The notes under the pieces are model-generated. The model worked only from the letters and a program-made list of their open reading frames with translations, was not told the DNA's origin and did not search any database. This document shows, in pieces, positions 58,681-64,000 of a stretch of 64,000 bases of DNA. A program made the translations under genes and the position numbers. Where the stretch lies: NCBI GenBank assembly GCA_964058805.1, contig CAXKVV010002144.1:1-64000 (forward strand), written 5' to 3'. Each line of letters begins with the position of its first letter. Within the stretch, counting starts at the first letter, position 1. Source of the DNA: Schoenoplectus triqueter. Lineage: Eukaryota > Streptophyta > Magnoliopsida > Poales > Cyperaceae.

Positions 58681-60845
58681 TATAAAAAAATTTAGGGAAA
58701 AAAAAGAGAATTTGTGACATATTGTGTTGCCTTGTTTCTGTAACATCTTGGCCTTCTAGAGAGGTTATTTTGCGTGCCTAAATGTTTTCTGTATATTGTT
58801 AATTTGTTCTCTCATATAGGTTTAGTGTGGCTATATATCCTTGGAAGTTTCAATTCTCTAAAATATGTTGGCGAGAGATCTGGTTCTATCAGTAAATTTT
58901 TTTAAGAATCATACCAAAAGTATTGATTGCATTTTTTTTATAACTATTGTTTTTTTCTTTAAATATTTGTCCTTTTGTACTAAACTTATGACAGGTCTCT
59001 ATTTGTAGACGACCCTTTCAGACCTTATCTATTTTGTTTGATCATTTGCCATGACGTTGAAACTAATAGGCCCTCTTTATGTTGAAATTACTTTTGTCCT
59101 TTACATGTTGTAGCAGTATCCTTATTGCAAAATATCTGAAGCAACACGTCATGAGCTATTATTGTTAATTGACCGAGTACTCGCATGATTGAATGTTTTG
59201 GCTAGTAATATCCAAATCTGGAGGTTTCTGATTTCCTTGCGTGTATAAATGTGCTATGGATGCGTCTGATTAATACATTTACAGGTGTATAAAATTTGGT
59301 CACAAGAAACTGGTGTGTTCGGGAAGCTAGATCTTTTGCCTGGCTCAAGCAGGACCCTGACAGTTAGTCATTTTTGAGTCGAAGAAGCAGTGATGGAATT
59401 AAAAGGAGGGAGGATAGAAACCAAGACGCGGTACCTGCTCTATGGTTCTTGTTTTAGCATGGTAATTACTGTAGGAGTGTAGTCATTTCTCAAAAGGATC
59501 TCTGAACTTGAAGTATACATCTGCCACTATGCTAAAAAAATTTTAGGTTTGAATTTCAATTTGCACATTGAAATAATAATGTCAGATGCAAAATCGACTC
59601 GCTTTTACTTATTATATTCCAATTTGCCCTATGCCTGCCATGCAATTTCTAAATTCGTCAAACCAATTTTCACCTTCCCCGGATTATTGGAAGAGAGCTC
59701 TTTTATAACTAACACGAATAATAATATTAAATATACCTGTATGGCTGACGGGTACGCATGCATGGCACGTTGCAGCATACAATTTTGATCGTCTGTCGTT
59801 TGATTCCTTCAAGATCCATGCAATTCCCATCTTAAGAAATGTCCTCCATAAGAAAACATATTTCCATGTGTTATGTATGAGTATGCTCCATGGCAGAGGA
59901 TCAGCACGCACACAGTGATAAACTATTTGGAGAAATAAAGCATTAGTTTACACATCTAAGGTCTTTAGGAGGAATAAATTAAATGCAGAGTTGTAGGTTT
60001 CAACAGGGAGTAGTGGTTATGTAATGCATTATCTGGTTCTCCTTTCCTGGCAAATGTAGAATGAAATTCTAGTACCTGTATGGCTGACGGGTACGCATGC
60101 ATCTGTGTTTGTCCCCTTGTTTCCTACAACTATTTACAGTGTGGAATTATTTTTTATTCAAGACGTAAACCTAGTCAAGAAGCCTAGCCTAACAATCTTG
60201 CTTCTAATTGTCAGGAAAATAATCTCCAGTTACGATCAAAATTAAAAAATAACATATCAATATGATGTATAACACATTTGTAGTTATGTTATTTTAGCAA
60301 ACTAATATTATTTTTAAGACATTTCCAGGATAAAATTAAAACATCAAGGGTCACTGAAAAATAAGTCGTATATCCAGGAACTGAGGATGATTCCAGAGTA
60401 ATATACGTAGGGGGTGCCACAAAAAATATCATCTCAGTTTTTTAAAAAGTGTTTTCCTTTTCCTTTCTTTCATTCGTGGAAACACATCAGCAGCTTGCTT
60501 ACACGCGAATCAGCATCTTTAGGTAAAATAGTCCCTTAAATTGAAGATCCATTTCCCTTGTCTGGAAAACGTGGTTGACCATCCAATAAGCATGTGATAT
60601 GCGGATTGTTATCCGATCCTTGCATTGATGTTAATTTTAACTTTTTATGATATTAAGTGAAACTTCTATTGTGTTTCTCAGAAGAAATCGAATAAAACAC
60701 ATTTGATAATATAACAAAACAGAAGAAAACATTCTGGCATGCTGTCATTACTCTTTAGCTATATATACAGGTGACAAAGATGAACTAATCAAATTCATTT
60801 GGAAATTAAACAAGCTAGTAAATACTTCATTTAATCTTATTTTCA
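58681..60845. other. Spacer between the SAM gene and the next minus-strand gene
   Basis: 3' UTR of the SAM gene and unclassified AT-rich DNA. It holds a 30-bp direct repeat pair listed separately. Open frames near 59549-59911 match nothing. Confidence 0.4.
59734..60102. repeat. Exact 30-bp direct repeat pair
   Basis: 59734-59763 and 60073-60102 are identical; both begin TACCTGTATGGCTGACGGGT and end ACGCATGCAT. They bracket 309 bases of unrelated DNA. Confidence 0.9.
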
Positions 60846-61265
60846 TTACAGATGAAGTGAAGTATCGACCTCATGAGCATCACTACAATTCTTCAGATTC
60901 TGAATGCTAGAACTATCAATACAGCAACTAACTGAACTTGTCGATCCCCAACTAGAATCCTCAGAAACAAAATTTGCACTATTGATGCCCGAATACTTCG
61001 CGCCAACAATAGGAGCAGAACTAGAAATTGAACCAGAGGCAGGATCTGCTCCAATTGGCCTGACTAAGTCAGGATGGCAAAACCACATTGGCCGGCCACC
61101 ATGTGGGTCCGGGCCAGGGCTGGTACTGAGGCCGAGACCCACCTTTTGGAGCTCCCTTTCCTCTCTCATCTCCTTCACTCTTTGCAACTGCCTGAATCTC
61201 TCTTGGAGGAGTGCAATAGAAGAAGTAGAATGGAGCACGGTGGTCTCTTTCTGCTGCCTACGCAT
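60846..61265 (-). CDS. Uncharacterised plant protein (139 aa) with LQERFRQLQRVKEMREE motif
   Basis: A single-exon minus-strand frame. It opens MRRQQKETTVLHSTSSIALL and continues QERFRQLQRVKEMREERELQ, a predicted charged helix or coiled coil. This is followed by a Gly/Pro-rich stretch (GLSTSPGPDPHGGRPMWFCH) and a Ser-rich C-terminal half. The TSSIALLQERFRQLQRVKEMRE block is shared by a small plant family whose function is not known to me. I prefer this strand because of that block and because a TATA-like box lies at the right distance upstream. The overlapping plus-strand frame (60904-61344) is a shadow. It is convergent with the SAM gene. Confidence 0.72.
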   Translation of the reverse strand: MRRQQKETTVLHSTSSIALLQERFRQLQRVKEMREERELQKVGLGLSTSPGPDPHGGRPMWFCHPDLVRPIGADPASGSISSSAPIVGAKYSGINSANFVSEDSSWGSTSSVSCCIDSSSIQNLKNCSDAHEVDTSLHL

Positions 61266-61335
61266 GATTTCACAACAATGCCAATTGTTGTATTTGGTGG
61301 GGTGTTTTTGTGTGTATATAGTGTGGTGTGAATGG

Positions 61336-61343
61336 TATTTATA
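61336..61343 (-). promoter_or_regulatory. Probable TATA box of the 139-aa gene
   Basis: The minus strand reads TATAAATA 71-78 bases upstream of the start codon at 61265, giving a short leader of about 45 nt. Confidence 0.55.
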
Positions 61344-62203
61344 GGCGCATCGGTTATGTCTTCATGCACCAACTCATTGCATGTGTTTCTGTGCCCGGGA
61401 GAAAGATCCTTGCATATTATTTTGTTAAGGTTGGAGTTGTGGCTACAAGTACTCAATCTGTATACCTGTTGGCTGTTGCTGCAGCTGCCTCTGCAATTTT
61501 AAAACTGTTGACGTGGAATTGGCATCATAAAAATATTAATTATTTTCATAAATTATCAAATTAACGCTTATTCATTATATATTTTTTTGTTTATTGCGTT
61601 AGAGAAGTTCTGTTATTGTTTAGCACGAGTACCAGAGTGCCACTGTTATGTACGGAGTGGATTAATGGAGCATTTCACAACCGAATTCATAGGATGTTGT
61701 GCTGATTAATAATATACTTGTATGTTAATTTTTATAATTATTTGCACATGCCTCTTCTGAGATGTTGTAAATTAATCCTTTATTTTAATTAACTCAAGCT
61801 AAAACTAGAAATCTATTACATTTCACTGGTAACTTCACAAGGTCTGCTATATTCAGCAGAAAGATTAATTTATTTAATTCAGTTTACCTAAGCATTAAAA
61901 TTATACTCTTTATGACTACAATTGAAGCGTATTAAAAATTAAAAATGATTGAAGTCATGATATTTCAGTTGAGACCTGAGCTAGTGTTACAAAAGTAATG
62001 ACCTGATACTTTTATTAGGTACTCTCAATTGAAGCGTATATATGTATTGGAACTCCTGTTTACTCAGGTTAGTTATAATAATACTATAATTAAAATTTAT
62101 GAACGATGATAAAATAATATAATCCGGAGTAGTTGACTATGTCAACCTTCCTTATAAGAAAATAATGATAGAAAAAACACAACTGCAACAATAATGTCAG
62201 TAG
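61344..62203. other. Spacer, nothing recognised
   Basis: AT-rich DNA upstream of the 139-aa gene; short open frames are unconvincing. Confidence 0.35.
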
Positions 62204-62530
62204 TTACAAACTTGCAGCAGAACCAACACTGCGCAAGTTAAAGAGCGGCATTATTTTGGCAATTAAGGGAGGGGAATCAGGGAGGCGTTGCAAAGGGCGA
62301 GCAGGAAAAGGCTTTGGCGGGATGCGGAGAGAGGGGAGGGGAGTTGGGTGGGTGGATATGAGCGGGGCAATGTAAAAGCCACTTTTAAAAGGCGGGATAA
62401 GGGCGCGGAGGCAGTCCAAAGCAGACTGGCGTTTTGTGTTTGGATGCAGGTACGAAGGGAATAAGGGGTCGTGTGATGGATTTGTCGTCTATTTCTTGCC
62501 TTCGACGGGGTAGCCTGGCCCGGCTGGTCC
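62204..62530 (-). other. GC-richer patch with an unassigned 71-codon frame
   Basis: The minus strand at 62204-62419 has an open frame reading MDCLRALIPPFKSGFYIAPL with a Pro-rich middle. It may be a first exon, a leader, or a gene fragment; no family match is apparent and no continuation exon was found downstream. Confidence 0.25.
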
Positions 62531-63374
62531 CTTAATTACGCCCTTTTCGGTATGCTGTATGCAGTATGCTATGCCTGTGCTCAACTCCTCTGGAATTAAT
62601 TCCTTTTTTTTTTTTTTTCAATTTATAGTAAATTTTAATGGAAACAACTTGTCAATTTATAGTAAATTTTTAGTTGTAGCTTGTCTATGTCTGTCAAGTT
62701 TTTAAATCCAGCGAGGCAATTTTTCATTCAATATATGTATTATTTTATAAATTTTAAATTTATATTGCTTTTCTTTTTATTACTATTTGTCTTCTCGTAA
62801 AGAATGAAAAATATTTCAATTTCGCAATGTGTGTTTTCTATAAAGTTGAACAAATATATTCTATTTATGTATAAAACTTAGCCATTGATTAATTAAGAGT
62901 AGTCAATTAATTCTATAGGAATTATATATTGTGCTTATATTTGTTTCGAATCTAGCAAATCTGACAAATAGTTTCTTCCACATTTATAAAATTTTCCTTT
63001 ATATATCTATCAAATTCTCAAATAGCATGTAATACTGTGATTATTTAAAGACGATTCTTTAAACCAACAAGTCTTCAATATACAAAGACGATTCTTTAAA
63101 CCAACAAACTTACTGTTTTACTATGTAATTTTTTTCATTACCATTTATATCCATATACAAAGAGACTTTTATCTTAAGTTTGCATGATATATTTGTGTGA
63201 AGTTTAAAAAAAAATGCTTCTATCTAACTATATATGAAGTATGAAAAATCAATGTGCAAGGAAAAAAAAGAATATATCATCATTTGACAGTACTCAATTC
63301 TATAGTTCTAATTATTGTGTTTATATTTGTTTAGTTGAATATAAGAAATAATATAATAAAAAATATTTCACATA
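62531..63374. other. AT-rich spacer, nothing recognised
   Basis: Contains a local duplication of AAAGACGATTCTTTAAACCAAC (shown here as its parts AAAGACGATTC and TTTAAACCAAC) at about 63047 and 63082, and otherwise no structure I can name. Confidence 0.35.
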
Positions 63375-63750
63375 GGGATAACAAAACTTAACCAAACCTA
63401 ATAGGTCAAATTCAATCTAAAATGATCCGAGAATAAATGAATCGGATATGGGATACGATTTTACCCCACCTGATCCGTTTTATTATATATATTTTTGAAT
63501 TTATTTTATGATTTAATGCTAATTAAATCTTATATATAGAATAAATGAGATTAATTATATGTTAATTAATATATTAATATATTAAATTACTTAAATTTAT
63601 ATAAAGTTAGATAATAAATATTTAATTTTTTTATTCATGATAGATTGATCCGTGGCCTGATCAAATTGAATTAGATTAAAAAAATATTGACCTAATTTTA
63701 AACGGATCAAATCAATAAAAAATAAAATAAACCCATCGACATCTCTAATT
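63375..63750. mobile_element. Decayed hAT-like 'GGGTCGG' family copy
   Basis: It shares the family layout of the 38040 element, with AATAAATGAATCGGAT, the ATTTATTTTATGATTTAATG block and a terminal ACCCATCGACATCTCTA. Subterminal repeats are heavily mutated and the left edge is uncertain. Confidence 0.5.
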
Positions 63751-64000
63751 TCGCATTATCACATGATTACGGTGTGTTTCTATCTATCTAAGCATTTAAA
63801 AAATTTGGTGTTGGGACTTGGGCTAACGAGAGCTTTTATTCAAAAAAAAAAATCTTAAAGTAATTTGTGCTATATATACTGAGGTTGTTTTCATAAAAAC
63901 TATTATTTAACATGTTTCAGTGTTTTTTTTATTGTAAATCTTCTTTATATTAGAAAATTTGTCTGATATCAATTTTTTTTAATATTTGTTAGGTTTGAAC

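Noticed and set aside
60904..61344. Plus-strand 146-codon frame
   Set aside because: The antisense frame contains the conserved LQERFRQLQRVKEMREE block and a well-placed TATA box; this one has no recognisable content.
1..64000. A new multi-gene defence or biosynthetic system
   Set aside because: The recognisable genes are unrelated plant genes on both strands with individual promoters, and the spacers are transposon debris; no clustering of functionally linked genes was seen.

Overview
This 64-kb window is nuclear DNA from a flowering plant, most likely a dicot. It is AT-rich, its genes have several short exons with GT-AG introns, and it is crowded with small DNA transposons (hAT-like elements and MITEs) plus scraps of MULE, LINE and LTR-type elements. 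Nothing suggests a bacterial, organellar or viral replicon. No rRNA gene or CRISPR array was seen.

Seven loci look like intact protein-coding genes. In order they are: a secreted Ole e 1-like proline-rich protein (3718-4892, +); a cytochrome b561/DOMON membrane protein (15263-18284, +); a tRNA 2-thiouridylase of the MnmA/TRMU family with an organelle-type N-terminus (25396-29934, +, ten exons, one of its introns GC-AG); a 66-residue conserved small membrane protein (35416-35616, -); a TIM22/HP20-like member of the Tim17/22/23 family (43636-46221, -, five exons); a 125-residue SAM-domain protein (54367-58680, +, three exons); and a 139-residue uncharacterised plant protein (60846-61265, -). 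I rebuilt the spliced models by matching reading phase across each intron, and all of them close in frame.

Two further loci are decayed genes. One is a LOB-domain (LBD) gene at 982-2447 whose zinc motif is damaged and whose 3' end was cut by a hAT insertion. The other is an AIMP1/EMAPII-like tRNA-binding protein at 19265-20595 (-) with broken splice phase.

The remainder is mostly transposon-derived. At least six hAT-like elements keep 8-bp target duplications (2423, 6742, 13437, 38040, 49238 and 55877), and a seventh (16703) has a 6/8 match. A MITE family with a shared palindromic core occurs about seven times. Two tiny 5'-truncated RTE-type LINE tails sit inside the MnmA transcription unit. 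LINE RNase H and zinc-knuckle fragments, MULE transposase N-terminal fragments and a frameshifted retroelement ORF fill other intervals.

The genes do not form a pathway; they are ordinary single plant genes separated by transposon-rich spacers. I found no convincing new multi-gene system. The most unusual items are: a complex repair-type insertion at 7137-7258 (35-bp perfect inverted repeat plus 35 bp shared with a site 12 kb away); the LBD gene cut by a datable hAT insertion; a MITE swollen by about 750 bp of ATA/ATC microsatellite; and an about 80-bp periodic array of foldback motifs upstream of a TATA-like box (36682-37160).
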